DNA of 64,000 bases from Oryzomonas sp. (GCA_031292255.1 JARLHN010000029.1:62001-126000); one strand, 5' to 3'; positions 36,796-47,331 are shown, counted from the first letter of the stretch. Notes: a model not told the origin generated them from the letters alone. Made by a program: numbers and translations.

Positions 36796-37509
36796 CTAGA
36801 CTTCCCCCCTTTCAAACATTTCCGCCACCCGCTCGACTGAAAGCAGCTCACCTGTCGGGCCACACATGACAGTGCCCTCGTGAAGCCAGATGACATGCCC
36901 GGCATAGTGACGCGCCGAAGCGAAATCATGGGTGACGAGCAGGACGGTAATTTTTCGTTCCTTGTTGATGTGAGAAACAAACTCCAGCACCGCTTTGGTC
37001 GCCTCGCGATCCACCCCCGCAGTGGGTTCGTCCAGCACCAGCACTTCGGGGCGCGTCGCCAAGGCACGCGCTATGAGTACGCGCTGTTTCTGTCCGCCTG
37101 AGAGTTCGGCAAAGCGCCGGCCGCCAAACTCTTCGGCACCCGCAGCGCGAAGGCATTCGCGGGTGAAGTCGCGTTCGCCTGCCGGGACCATGCGTCCCGG
37201 CCCAATTCGCCCGTACACGCCCATGAGGGCGACATCGAACCCCGTCAGCAGATAAATCGGGTCAAACTGGATTGATTGCGGGACGTAACCGAACACAAGC
37301 GGCGCACCCGACGTTGCGGCATCTATGCGGCCGGCGACCGGCGGAAGCAACCCAAGTATGGTTTTCAACAACGTCGATTTGCCTGAACCATTGACGCCGA
37401 GAATGGCCGTGAATGAGGCATCGGCTATAGAAAGCGAGATGCCGGACAGCACCGGCTGACTGTTGTAGCCGATGCTCACGTTGTCCAGTGTGATAAGCGC
37501 CTTATTCAT
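36796..37509 (-). CDS. znuC: Zinc/manganese ABC transporter ATPase
   Basis: Cytoplasmic ABC subunit of 237 residues. Walker A GVNGSGKST is at 38-46, the Q-loop in YVPQSIQFD, the signature ELSGGQKQRV, Walker B VLVLDEPTAGVD and the H-switch in LLVTHDFASA. Family length is normal. Lies 51 bases after the binding-protein gene and one base from the permease gene, forming the tight core of the importer operon. Confidence 0.95.
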   Translation of the reverse strand: MNKALITLDNVSIGYNSQPVLSGISLSIADASFTAILGVNGSGKSTLLKTILGLLPPVAGRIDAATSGAPLVFGYVPQSIQFDPIYLLTGFDVALMGVYGRIGPGRMVPAGERDFTRECLRAAGAEEFGGRRFAELSGGQKQRVLIARALATRPEVLVLDEPTAGVDREATKAVLEFVSHINKERKITVLLVTHDFASARHYAGHVIWLHEGTVMCGPTGELLSVERVAEMFERGEV

Positions 37510-37560
37510 AGTATGTCATATGCCCGCCCGAACCTGTTGGGCGGGCATATCTCCCTCTCC

Positions 37561-38490
37561 TTATCTTTTTGGTGCTGCGGCAACCAGTGTATGGATAATG
37601 TAGTCCATCATCTTGATGTACGTTTCCGTGTGCGGCACACCGCCCGGCATGATGGGGAGCGTTACCATCGTCGCGCCTGCTTGCTCGGCGATACGTTTCG
37701 GCGCCTTTTCAGGGAACTGCGGCTCGCGCACGACGATAGGCACATGTCCGGCCCTCATAGCCGTGACCAATTCCTGGATATGACGCGGGGTCGGATCGAC
37801 ACCCGGCTTCAGTTCGATGGTCTCGAAGTAGTTCATGCCGAAACGGGCCGCGAAGTATGGCCAATGCTCGTGATAGGATACGAATTTCGTCCCCCTGATC
37901 GGTTTGACCGCTTTCTCCCACTCGACGATTCTGGCATTGAGTTTGGCGAGATAGGCATCGCGGTTGCGCGTGAATTCGGCCTTGTGCTGCGGCGCAAACG
38001 TCACCAGCGCGTTGTAGATGTTCGCGATGGCGGTCTTTGCCAATACCGGGTCGAGCATGTAGTGCGGATTGCCGTAAGGATGAACGTCCCCCTCGGAATG
38101 ATCGGTTGATTTGGGTACTTCGCGCGGGATGATCCCCTTGGAGCAGTCAACATAACCGGGTTTGTTAACCTGGATGCGCGAATTCCTGCTCGCTTCCATG
38201 AGCGCCGGAAGGAAGGCATGTTCGCAATCGAACCCCACCAGGACCAGAAGGTCGGCCCGGTTCATCATCGGTACGAAGCTCGGCTTCATCGGCACTCCGT
38301 GGGTGTCTTCGACTCCGGTTGCCAAACTGCGGACCTCGACCAGATCTCCCCCAACTTCGCGCGTGAAGTCCGCCAGGTCGGTAAGGGTAGTGACGACCCG
38401 GATTTTTGCCGCGTGAGCAGGCAGTGCACCCAGGCACAAAACCCCGACCAGCACGATTATCGGGAATATTCGGAACAGTTTTGTATTCAT
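37561..38490 (-). CDS. Metal ABC transporter substrate-binding protein (AztC/cluster A-I type)
   Basis: Periplasmic binding protein of 309 residues. A signal peptide ends in PAHA-AKI; the mature part starts KIRVVTTLTDLADFTREVGG and carries DTHGVPMKP, then GDVHPYGNPHYMLDP and SYHEHWPYFA, which supply the metal-binding histidines. Unlike the znuA-like protein at 32694 it lacks a His-rich loop and a lipobox, and the GDVHPYGNPHY form resembles AztC-type zinc or Mn binders. The ATG at 38490 fits GGAG 9 bases upstream; the earlier TTG is too close. Zinc is the favoured ion but manganese cannot be excluded. Confidence 0.88.
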   Translation of the reverse strand: MNTKLFRIFPIIVLVGVLCLGALPAHAAKIRVVTTLTDLADFTREVGGDLVEVRSLATGVEDTHGVPMKPSFVPMMNRADLLVLVGFDCEHAFLPALMEASRNSRIQVNKPGYVDCSKGIIPREVPKSTDHSEGDVHPYGNPHYMLDPVLAKTAIANIYNALVTFAPQHKAEFTRNRDAYLAKLNARIVEWEKAVKPIRGTKFVSYHEHWPYFAARFGMNYFETIELKPGVDPTPRHIQELVTAMRAGHVPIVVREPQFPEKAPKRIAEQAGATMVTLPIMPGGVPHTETYIKMMDYIIHTLVAAAPKR

Positions 38491-38512
38491 GGTCAATTTC
38501 TCCTTTCAAGCA

Positions 38513-39952
38513 TCAGCGTTGTTGCCAACCATGCGAGTGGGCGCCAATAATCCACGCCCATTGCAGGTAAACGGCATGATCGGGCCGCAGGCCGAATGCG
38601 GCTGTCGATTCGGCGTTGTGGTCGGTGTATGTATACTGGAGACGGATCTGGTTCCAGTGACTGGTGACCCACGTAACATACGGAGAATACGCGAAAGTTT
38701 TGGCTTTCTTGTCCACCGCGTCCTCCACAAATTCGTACATGAAACCGGTAGTCCACTGCCGGTCGAACTTGTAGGCCAGGTACGAGTAGAGGCCGAGAGC
38801 GCCGACTGAGCCGCCAGGGATGGCGTTTCCCCCTGTATTGGTTATATCGTAGCGGTTGTCGCTGTAAAGGAGTTCGGTCCCCCAGGTTACGCTATTGAAC
38901 TGATTGTCGCGGAGCGGCTTGTAGCTTAGCACCAGATCAGCTCCATAGAGACGGCGTTCGCGCTCAATGAATGTGTTTTTGGCCAGGGTCGCGGGAAAAT
39001 CGGGATTGCCGCCGGGACCGCCGGGGTCAGCCCACTGCGAAGCCGTACGTGGGTTCCAAAGACCGGAGATGCCCGGCTCCAGCGAGATATCAGGAGTCAG
39101 ATCGAAATAGGAGGACAAGCGGCTCCAGAAGTTCAAACCGCTGAGGTGGCGGAACTCGCCGGGATTGTTGGGAGGATTGTCGCCCCCGAACTGCGTGCCC
39201 AGGCCCGTTGTCAGGCTTACATAATGATCGACCGGCAAAAGCCAGTTCAGCTGCGCCCCGTCGGTCCTCGATTCGCCGCCGATGTATTGGGCAAGCGCCA
39301 GCGGGCGATTCACGACCGGGAGTTCATGGTCGTGGATGTATCCCAGCCTGCCGAATTCGCCGAAGAACCGGCCCGCCTTCAACTCCAGGTTCCAGGGGAG
39401 TGACGTTGTCTGCAAAGCGGCTTCCTCAAGCCCCCAAGCCAGTTCGCCGGTTACCGGATCGGCCGACCCGTTGGCAACGATATAGGCCTTGGCGAACGGA
39501 TCGACTGACGCTGCCGCGTTCAACTCCACCGAACGTTGGTATACATCAAACCCTCCCGGCCGGTCGCTGCCGGTCTGGGACGGTCCCTTGCCGCGATAGC
39601 CGAAGATCGTCTCACCCACGACCCCGATGGCGGGATTGAATATGCCGGGTTGAGTCCTGGTCTGGTTTTCGACCACCTTCTCCACCTTCTCTTTCAACTC
39701 CTCTACTTGCTGCTGCATCTCCCCGGCCGGCACCGGTTGCCCGGCAGCAACGCCCTCCGGCTGAGGCGATGGTTGCCGTTTTACCTCGGACTTCAATTCT
39801 TCAATCATTTTTCGCTGTTCATCAATGGTCTGTTCCTGTTTTTTCAGGGATTCCTCAAGAGCTTTTATTCGATCTTCCAGGGTTTGAGCAAATACACCCG
39901 TTGAAAACAAGGAAAGGACACAAAACGTGATGAGCGTGGTTATGACCTTCAT
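38513..39952 (-). CDS. Outer membrane beta-barrel porin with coiled-coil N-terminus
   Basis: The 479 residues begin with a signal peptide (MKVITTLITFCVLSLFSTGVFA) and a trimerisation-type coiled coil (about 24-60, LEDRIKALEESLKKQEQTID), then a Pro-rich linker and a barrel with alternating strands ending near AVYLQWAWIIGAHSHGWQQR. This layout is common in Geobacter metal-responsive porins and O/P-type channels. GGAGG lies before the ATG at 39952; earlier in-frame starts lack a signal. It lies 22 bases upstream of the binding-protein gene, so it probably carries metal ions or their complexes into the periplasm for this importer. Confidence 0.85.
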   Translation of the reverse strand: MKVITTLITFCVLSLFSTGVFAQTLEDRIKALEESLKKQEQTIDEQRKMIEELKSEVKRQPSPQPEGVAAGQPVPAGEMQQQVEELKEKVEKVVENQTRTQPGIFNPAIGVVGETIFGYRGKGPSQTGSDRPGGFDVYQRSVELNAAASVDPFAKAYIVANGSADPVTGELAWGLEEAALQTTSLPWNLELKAGRFFGEFGRLGYIHDHELPVVNRPLALAQYIGGESRTDGAQLNWLLPVDHYVSLTTGLGTQFGGDNPPNNPGEFRHLSGLNFWSRLSSYFDLTPDISLEPGISGLWNPRTASQWADPGGPGGNPDFPATLAKNTFIERERRLYGADLVLSYKPLRDNQFNSVTWGTELLYSDNRYDITNTGGNAIPGGSVGALGLYSYLAYKFDRQWTTGFMYEFVEDAVDKKAKTFAYSPYVTWVTSHWNQIRLQYTYTDHNAESTAAFGLRPDHAVYLQWAWIIGAHSHGWQQR

Positions 39953-40107
39953 GCCGCACCTCCACCTCTTCAGGTCGTCTGAATAAATTGTCAACGATGA
40001 ATTGCCGAAAGATACCATTATCCCCATGCCATCCGTGATCAATGACGGCGCACGAGGGCATGACCGGGCTTGCGCCGGGGCTTGGCATCAGTTTTTTCGA
40101 GAGGAAT

Positions 40108-40428
40108 TCAGACGGGAGGAGCGCGGTTTTGCGGGGAATGACAAAAACGGGTTACTACACAGATGAGGACAAGGATTGCAGAACAGGCTGGGAATGTGAA
40201 CGGCAGGTAGGTGACGGCGTGAAGCGTTATCGTGACATCGGCGGTGCGATGGTGGGCAACGGCGCAGATGGGACAATCATCGTCGTGGTCGCGTCCATCG
40301 TCGTGGTGATGGAAGGCGGCCAGCAGGATCGAGAACAGCATAAGCATCGACAGCGCAAGCGCAATAACACGGCGATGCTGCCTGTACTCCGGGATGCTGT
40401 TCCCGGTTATGCGTGATGGTGACTTCAT
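40108..40428 (-). CDS. Small membrane protein with His/Cys metal-binding cluster
   Basis: A 106-residue protein. After about 20 basic residues comes a hydrophobic helix (VIALALSMLMLFSILLAAF), directly followed by HHHDDGRDHDDDCPICAVAHH, a dense run of possible metal ligands with a CxxC; a second hydrophobic stretch lies at about 75-95. It resembles the loosely defined DUF2946-type proteins found near metal uptake genes, but I cannot place it firmly. It is the first gene downstream of a palindrome-controlled promoter, ahead of the porin (155-base gap). There is no Shine-Dalgarno, and transcription would start within a few bases of the ATG, so the mRNA may be leaderless. Confidence 0.65.
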   Translation of the reverse strand: MKSPSRITGNSIPEYRQHRRVIALALSMLMLFSILLAAFHHHDDGRDHDDDCPICAVAHHRTADVTITLHAVTYLPFTFPACSAILVLICVVTRFCHSPQNRAPPV

Positions 40429-40435
40429 GATTACA

Positions 40436-40464
40436 AATAGAAACAGTTTCTATTCATATGTCAA
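40436..40464 (-). promoter_or_regulatory. Sigma70 promoter covered by a 9-1-9 palindrome (putative Zur/Fur-family site)
   Basis: On the minus strand TTGACA (40464-40459) and TCTATT (40441-40436) are exactly 17 bases apart. The perfect palindrome AATAGAAAC-A-GTTTCTATT (40436-40454) covers the -10 and most of the spacer. The 19-base 9-1-9 geometry is that of Fur-family operators, though the sequence is not a known Fur or Zur consensus. With the metal-uptake genes downstream, a zinc-sensing repressor is the best guess. Confidence 0.75.
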
Positions 40465-40501
40465 GCGTTTAATGGCAGAGGAATGGCGCCGCCGGAACTT
40501 T

Positions 40502-41365
40502 TCATACGCCCAATCGATGGAACATGAACACGAAGAGCGAGGCGCAGAGGCAATAATAGCCGAAGAAATGCCAGCGCCCTTTCTCCAGCCAGCTGGAGAG
40601 CCAGCGCAACGCCAGAAGCCCCGCCAGAAAACTCAGCACCATCCCCACGATGCCGGGAAGAAAAAGACCCGCCAGATGTGCTCCCTGCCCTGAAGCGGGG
40701 AGCGCGTGCGCCTTCAAGAGCCGCAGGACTTCACGGGCGATCACGGGCGGGGTCAGCACCACGGCCAGTGCGAAGCTGAATTCCTCGGCCTTCACCCTGG
40801 CGACCCCCAGCAAGAGGCCGACGGAGATGGTCGCCCCGGAGCGGGAAAAACCCCGGAACGGGAGACAGAGTCCCTGCACGGCCCCGATCAGGATCGATTC
40901 CCCGGCCCCTATCTCCCTGGGCCCCACCAAGCGTTTTCCTTTCAGGCCGGCGATGACGATCAAAAGCCCCGCCGCCGCCAGGGCCGCCGAGATGAGGCCC
41001 AGGTTGCCGAAGAGCATCTCGATCTCGGCATGGGAGACGTTACCCAGGACAAAACGCTCGATCAACACCTTCAGCGACAGCCCAACCGCACCGGTCAGGA
41101 TCGTGGCGAGAACGATCAGTTTGAGCGACGCCATGAATTGATGGCGCGAGGCAAAGAACCCTGCTTTCCAGGAGTTCCAAAAATAGCAGATCACCGCGAA
41201 CATGGTTCCGGTGTGGAGCATGACCAATAGCAGCGTCATCTCCGGGATGGTCGGATCGAGCCCCATCAATTTCGCGATCACGATGACGTGGGCGGAACTG
41301 GACACGGGCAATAACTCGGCAGCCCCCTGGACTGCCGCAAGGATGAGGATCTGGATCATGGTCAT
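40502..41365 (-). CDS. uppP: Undecaprenyl-diphosphate phosphatase, divergent UppP/BacA family
   Basis: Membrane enzyme of 287 residues with about eight helices that recycles undecaprenyl diphosphate for cell-wall synthesis. Family motifs are present but altered: QGAAELLPVSSSAHV in place of the usual EGxTEFLPISSTGHL, and LPFRGFSRSGATI in place of PGxSRSG. The Glu and Ser-rich core remain, so activity is plausible, but this may be a second, specialised paralogue. The frame is open 352 codons further upstream against the cupin genes; the ATG at 41365 is where homology starts. It ends 38 bases before the putative metal operator. Confidence 0.82.
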   Translation of the reverse strand: MTMIQILILAAVQGAAELLPVSSSAHVIVIAKLMGLDPTIPEMTLLLVMLHTGTMFAVICYFWNSWKAGFFASRHQFMASLKLIVLATILTGAVGLSLKVLIERFVLGNVSHAEIEMLFGNLGLISAALAAAGLLIVIAGLKGKRLVGPREIGAGESILIGAVQGLCLPFRGFSRSGATISVGLLLGVARVKAEEFSFALAVVLTPPVIAREVLRLLKAHALPASGQGAHLAGLFLPGIVGMVLSFLAGLLALRWLSSWLEKGRWHFFGYYCLCASLFVFMFHRLGV

Positions 41366-41593
41366 ATTGGGTGTTACCTGCCGATCGGTCGGGATATGGT
41401 GAAACGAAGCGCAGCCTAGCATAAAAAATACGGCTGTGCCATCGCCTAAAAATGATTGCATTATCTCATACCGATGGCAGAATGTGAGACATGCGGGCAC
41501 ACTCACCGTCTCGCAGGGCCCGGTGTCCCGGCCCCCTGCCTGCGGTTGACCGCAGTCACCACCAGTCCCAACAAAGAGCGAGGCACAACATCC

Positions 41594-42103
41594 ATGCGCA
41601 CCCAAACCGCCGCTTATTGGATCGACAAGCTGCATCTCACCCGCCATCCCGAAGGCGGCTGGTTCCGCGAAACCTACCGCGCTACGGAGACCATCCCCGA
41701 GGCCGGACTGCCGACCCGCTTTCAGGGCGAACGGGCCTTTTCCACCGCCATCCAGTTCCTGCTGGAGCGGGACGACTGCTCGGCGCTGCACCGCCTGAAG
41801 TCCGACGAGATGTGGCACTTCTACGAAGGCTCGCCCCTGACGGTGCATCTCATCGCTCCGGACGGCGAGTACCGCCCCATCCTGCTCGGCCGCGATCCGG
41901 AACAGGGAGAGCAACTCCAGGCCGTGACGCCGGCCGGGAGCTGGTTTGGGGCCGATTTGGCCGGCTCCGGCGAATTCGCTCTGGTGGGGTGTACGGTGGC
42001 GCCCGGCTTTGATTTTACCGATTTCGAAATGGGCGGCCGCGGCAACCTGGCGGAACTCTTCCCGCAACACGAAGCGCTCATCAGGCGCTTGACCAGGGGC
42101 TAG
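41594..42103 (+). CDS. Cupin domain protein, DUF985 family
   Basis: Single-domain beta-barrel protein of 169 residues. The family start LTRHPEGGWFRETYRAT is clear, followed by AIQFLLERDDCSALHRLKSDEMWHFYEGSPL (cupin motif 1) and CTVAPGFDFTDFEMG (motif 2). The function of DUF985 cupins is unsettled; some resemble sugar epimerase-like enzymes. The ATG at 41594 is chosen because homology starts there; the frame is open to an earlier ATG at 41456 over unrelated sequence. Three bases from the next gene, so they form a pair. Confidence 0.85.
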   Translation: MRTQTAAYWIDKLHLTRHPEGGWFRETYRATETIPEAGLPTRFQGERAFSTAIQFLLERDDCSALHRLKSDEMWHFYEGSPLTVHLIAPDGEYRPILLGRDPEQGEQLQAVTPAGSWFGADLAGSGEFALVGCTVAPGFDFTDFEMGGRGNLAELFPQHEALIRRLTRG

Positions 42104-42106
42104 GCG

Positions 42107-42685
42107 GTGTCCCTCCCGCACCAGCAGGAGATCGCCTGCCAGCAGGTCCTGGTGGAGGATTCGTCGGTCTTCTCCATCCAGTGGAGCGTCTTCCCGGCCC
42201 CCCTTGCGGCGCGGCTCACCCCGGAAATGCTCCTGAACCGCTATCTGGCTTATATCCGCAGGTGCACCGCCACCATCATCCGCCCCCATTGCTCGGCCCC
42301 GGGCATCCGGTTTCGCCTGCTCGGCAGCCGCTGGAGCCTGATCAGCTTTCGGGCGCCGGTCGAAGAGCAACATGCCGTGGTGCTGCGTATCTGCGGCGGC
42401 ATGCTGGTGCAGCCGGGCCACCGCGAACGCGGCGAACTGCGCTTCGCCATCAAGGAAGAGCCGGACGGCATCCGGGTTTCGCTGGAACTCTCCGGGTATT
42501 GTCCGCTGATCCTCGGCAGTCCCTTGCCCTCACCGTTCCGCCGCCTGCTCTACCGCCTTTCCCAAGCGGCTATCCACCGTCTGGTGACGGTTCGTTTCCT
42601 GGCGCTGCTCTATCGGGAACTGTTCGGATCGACCGCGCGCGTCCGCGTGGTGGGCGTCAAGGTACGGGACGGACAGCCGGTTTAG
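42107..42685 (+). CDS. Hypothetical protein paired with the DUF985 cupin
   Basis: A 192-residue protein that I do not recognise. It is mostly beta-strand and basic, without signal peptide or clear membrane helix: IQWSVFPAPLAARLTPEMLL, RFRLLGSRWSLISF, LRICGGMLVQPGHRERGELRF and LYRLSQAAIHRLVTVRFLALLYREL. The start is GTG at 42107, just after AGGGGCTAGG in the cupin gene end. The tight spacing to the cupin and GC-rich codon use like its neighbours support it as a real gene. The two may act together, but nothing in the sequence shows how. Confidence 0.65.
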   Translation: MSLPHQQEIACQQVLVEDSSVFSIQWSVFPAPLAARLTPEMLLNRYLAYIRRCTATIIRPHCSAPGIRFRLLGSRWSLISFRAPVEEQHAVVLRICGGMLVQPGHRERGELRFAIKEEPDGIRVSLELSGYCPLILGSPLPSPFRRLLYRLSQAAIHRLVTVRFLALLYRELFGSTARVRVVGVKVRDGQPV

Positions 42686-42890
42686 CAGGTTCTTGAACAC
42701 CTTCTGTCGGGGACGCTCTGCGGCGAACCATGGTTGTCACGTTTCCGCATAACATACTGAAATACGTCGTTATATACATGTCGGCTCCGGCAGGATCGTG
42801 GTTTTTAGGTTTAGTTTTTTGAATACGCCTCAAAATATGTTACAAGAATACGATACTGTTAATATCTCTTTAGACAAGGAATGAGCTTCC

Positions 42891-45215
<2,325 letters not shown>

Positions 45216-45222
45216 GCGGGTT

Positions 45223-45306
45223 TACCACGAGGACACGGGGAAAAGACAAGCAAAACAAAATCTTGGCTTTTGCCTCTCCTCCGTGAAACCACATGTCTTC
45301 CGTGGT
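45223..45306. repeat. Fold-back element with ACCACGAGGACAC-type arms
   Basis: ACCACGAGGACACGGGG (from 45224) pairs imperfectly with CTCCGTG...GTCTTCCGTGGT (to 45306). It fills the gap between lon and mlaE and resembles in type the elements at 13572 and 33748. Confidence 0.5.
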
Positions 45307-45330
45307 CAAGCTTTATAAAAAAGGTACCGA

Positions 45331-46104
45331 ATGAACACCACCGTCATCGACAGGATCATGCTGCTCTTCTTCGCCGAGCTACAGGGGTGGTTCGCCCTGG
45401 CGGCCAAGACCTTTGCGCGCATGTTCCAGCGCCCCTTCTACTACCGGGAATTCGCCGTGCAGTTCGACAAGCTCGGTTTTTCCTCCCTCTTCATCTGCAT
45501 GCTGACCGGCCTGTTCACCGGCATGGTCATGGCCCTGCAGGCCCTGGTCCAGCTCAAGCCTTTTGCCGCCACCAGCTACGTGGGCGGCATGGTGGCAGTG
45601 ACCATGATCAAGGAGTTGGGACCGGTGCTGGCCTCGCTCATGGTAGCCGGCCGCGTCGGGTCCGCCATTACCGCCGAACTGGGCACCATGGTGGTCACCG
45701 AACAGGTTGACGCCATGCGGGTGGAGGGGACCGACATCGTCAAGCGCCTGGTGGCACCGAGGCTGAAGGCCATGCTCCTGGCGCTGCCGCTCTTGACCGC
45801 GGTGGCCGACGCCATCTCGCTCCTTGGGGGGTATATCATGTCGTCGGGCTACGGTATCAATCCCACCATGTATCTCAAGGGCATCCCCCAGTTCATGGTC
45901 TTCCAGGACTTGATCGAGGGGTTGGTCAAACCGACCGTCTTCGGGCTCCTGATCGCCATGACCGGCTGCTACGTGGGACTCAACACCCGCGGCGGGGCCG
46001 AAGGGGTGGGCAACGCAGCCAAACAGGCGGTGGTGGTCTCCTCGGTGCTGATCCTGATATTCGATTTCTTCCTGACCAAGATCTTCGTGGCATTCAGGGG
46101 ATAA
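45331..46104 (+). CDS. mlaE: Phospholipid ABC transporter permease MlaE
   Basis: Inner membrane permease of 257 residues in the Mla system that moves phospholipids between inner and outer membrane. It has five or so hydrophobic helices and the family motifs FTGMVMALQALVQLKPFAATSYVGG, KELGPVLASLMVAGRVGSAITAELGTM and VTEQVDAMRVEGTD. AAGGTACCGA precedes the ATG. First gene of mlaE-EVE-mlaF-mlaD. Confidence 0.94.
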   Translation: MNTTVIDRIMLLFFAELQGWFALAAKTFARMFQRPFYYREFAVQFDKLGFSSLFICMLTGLFTGMVMALQALVQLKPFAATSYVGGMVAVTMIKELGPVLASLMVAGRVGSAITAELGTMVVTEQVDAMRVEGTDIVKRLVAPRLKAMLLALPLLTAVADAISLLGGYIMSSGYGINPTMYLKGIPQFMVFQDLIEGLVKPTVFGLLIAMTGCYVGLNTRGGAEGVGNAAKQAVVVSSVLILIFDFFLTKIFVAFRG

Positions 46105-46111
46105 GGCAACC

Positions 46112-46582
46112 ATGGCATTTTGGCTCTTCAAAACCGAACCGGGCTGTTTTTCCTTCGATGACCTGAAGGCCTGCCCGAATATGACCGAACACTGGGACGG
46201 GGTGCGTAACTACCAGGCCCGCAACTTCCTGCGGGATCAGATCAGACCGGGCGACGGAGTGCTGTTCTACCACGGCAGCATCCCCGAGCCGGCCGTCGTG
46301 GGCATCGCAGAGGTGGTGCGGGAGGGGTATCCGGATTTCACGGCCCTGAACCCGGACAGCGAGCATTTCGACCCCAAGGCGTCGCCCGGCAACCCGATCT
46401 GGTACATGGTGGACGTACGCTATGGCGAGCCGTTGCCCCAACCGGTCTGCCTTGAGCGGATCAAGGCCAATCCCCTCCTGGCCCACATGCCGCTGGTCAA
46501 TCGCAGCCGCCTCTCCATCCAGCCGGTAACCGCCGATGAATGGCGGATCATCCTGATCATGGGCGGAGTGGAGACCCGATGA
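46112..46582 (+). CDS. EVE domain protein
   Basis: PUA-like EVE domain of 156 residues, close to eukaryotic THYN1. It begins MAFWLFKTEPGCFSFDDL and shows WDGVRNYQARNFLRDQIRPGDGVLFYHG and the NPIWYMVDVRY strand. EVE domains bind modified bases in DNA or RNA and occur in some defence and RNA-modification settings; the role of this stand-alone form is unknown. It is 7 bases after mlaE and overlaps mlaF by four bases (ATGA), so it is expressed together with the lipid transporter without obvious functional reason. Confidence 0.92.
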   Translation: MAFWLFKTEPGCFSFDDLKACPNMTEHWDGVRNYQARNFLRDQIRPGDGVLFYHGSIPEPAVVGIAEVVREGYPDFTALNPDSEHFDPKASPGNPIWYMVDVRYGEPLPQPVCLERIKANPLLAHMPLVNRSRLSIQPVTADEWRIILIMGGVETR

Positions 46583-47331
46583 GCGGCAACAATTGCATCC
46601 GCATGGAAAAACTGTGCTACTCCGTGGGCGGCCGAAAGATCCTGGATGACTTCGACTTCTGTCTGGAACGGGGCGTCAACCGCACCATCCTGGGAGTGAG
46701 CGGCGCCGGCAAGACCACCATCCTCAAACTGCTTCTCGGGCTTTTGATCCCCCAAGCCGGCCGGGTCTACATCGGCGACGTCTGCATCACCGGCCGGCCG
46801 GAGTCAACATTCAGTGAACAACGCAAACGGATCGCCATTGTTTTCCAGGGAGGGGCGCTGTTCGACTCCATGACCGTCGGCGAAAACGTGGGCTACCGCA
46901 TGTTCGAGGAGGGACGGCTTTCGGAAGGGGAAATCGAGCGGATCGTGCTGGAAAAACTTTCGTTCGTTGGCGTGGAGCAGGCGGTCAATCTCTATCCGGC
47001 CGAACTGTCGGGCGGCATGAAGAAACGGGTGGCCATCGCCCGAGCCCTGGCGGCCAACCCGGATTACATCTTCTTCGACGAGCCGACCACCGGCCTCGAC
47101 CCCATCGGGGTCTACAACATCTGTAACCTGATGCAGCGCCTGCAGGCCGAAGGCAAGACCACCCTGATGGTGACCCACGACCTGGAGACAGCCTTCGCCA
47201 CCTCGGAGCGTTTCACCTTCCTGCATCAGGCGCGGATGATCTTCGAGGGGACCGAGACAGAGATGCGGGCCAGCACGATCCCGGAGGTGCAGGAGTTTTT
47301 ACAGCCGACGGAACAGTCGCTGTTTGTATGA
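46579..47331 (+). CDS. mlaF: Phospholipid ABC transporter ATPase MlaF
   Basis: ABC ATPase of 250 residues driving the Mla lipid transporter. Walker A GVSGAGKTT is at 39-47, the signature ELSGGMKKRV, Walker B YIFFDEPTTGLDP and the H-switch TLMVTHDLETA. Its ATG (46579) overlaps the TGA of the EVE gene, so translation is coupled; an earlier in-frame ATG at 46540 would lie inside the EVE gene. A dispersed repeat separates it from mlaD. Confidence 0.94.
   Translation: MSGNNCIRMEKLCYSVGGRKILDDFDFCLERGVNRTILGVSGAGKTTILKLLLGLLIPQAGRVYIGDVCITGRPESTFSEQRKRIAIVFQGGALFDSMTVGENVGYRMFEEGRLSEGEIERIVLEKLSFVGVEQAVNLYPAELSGGMKKRVAIARALAANPDYIFFDEPTTGLDPIGVYNICNLMQRLQAEGKTTLMVTHDLETAFATSERFTFLHQARMIFEGTETEMRASTIPEVQEFLQPTEQSLFV

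Noticed and set aside
41366-42421. Upstream extension of the uppP frame by 352 codons
   Set aside because: It runs antisense to the cupin and unknown genes, and UppP homology begins at 41365.
42686-42890. Sigma32 heat-shock promoter of lon
   Set aside because: TTGAA-like words exist but no CCCCAT-type -10 at correct spacing.
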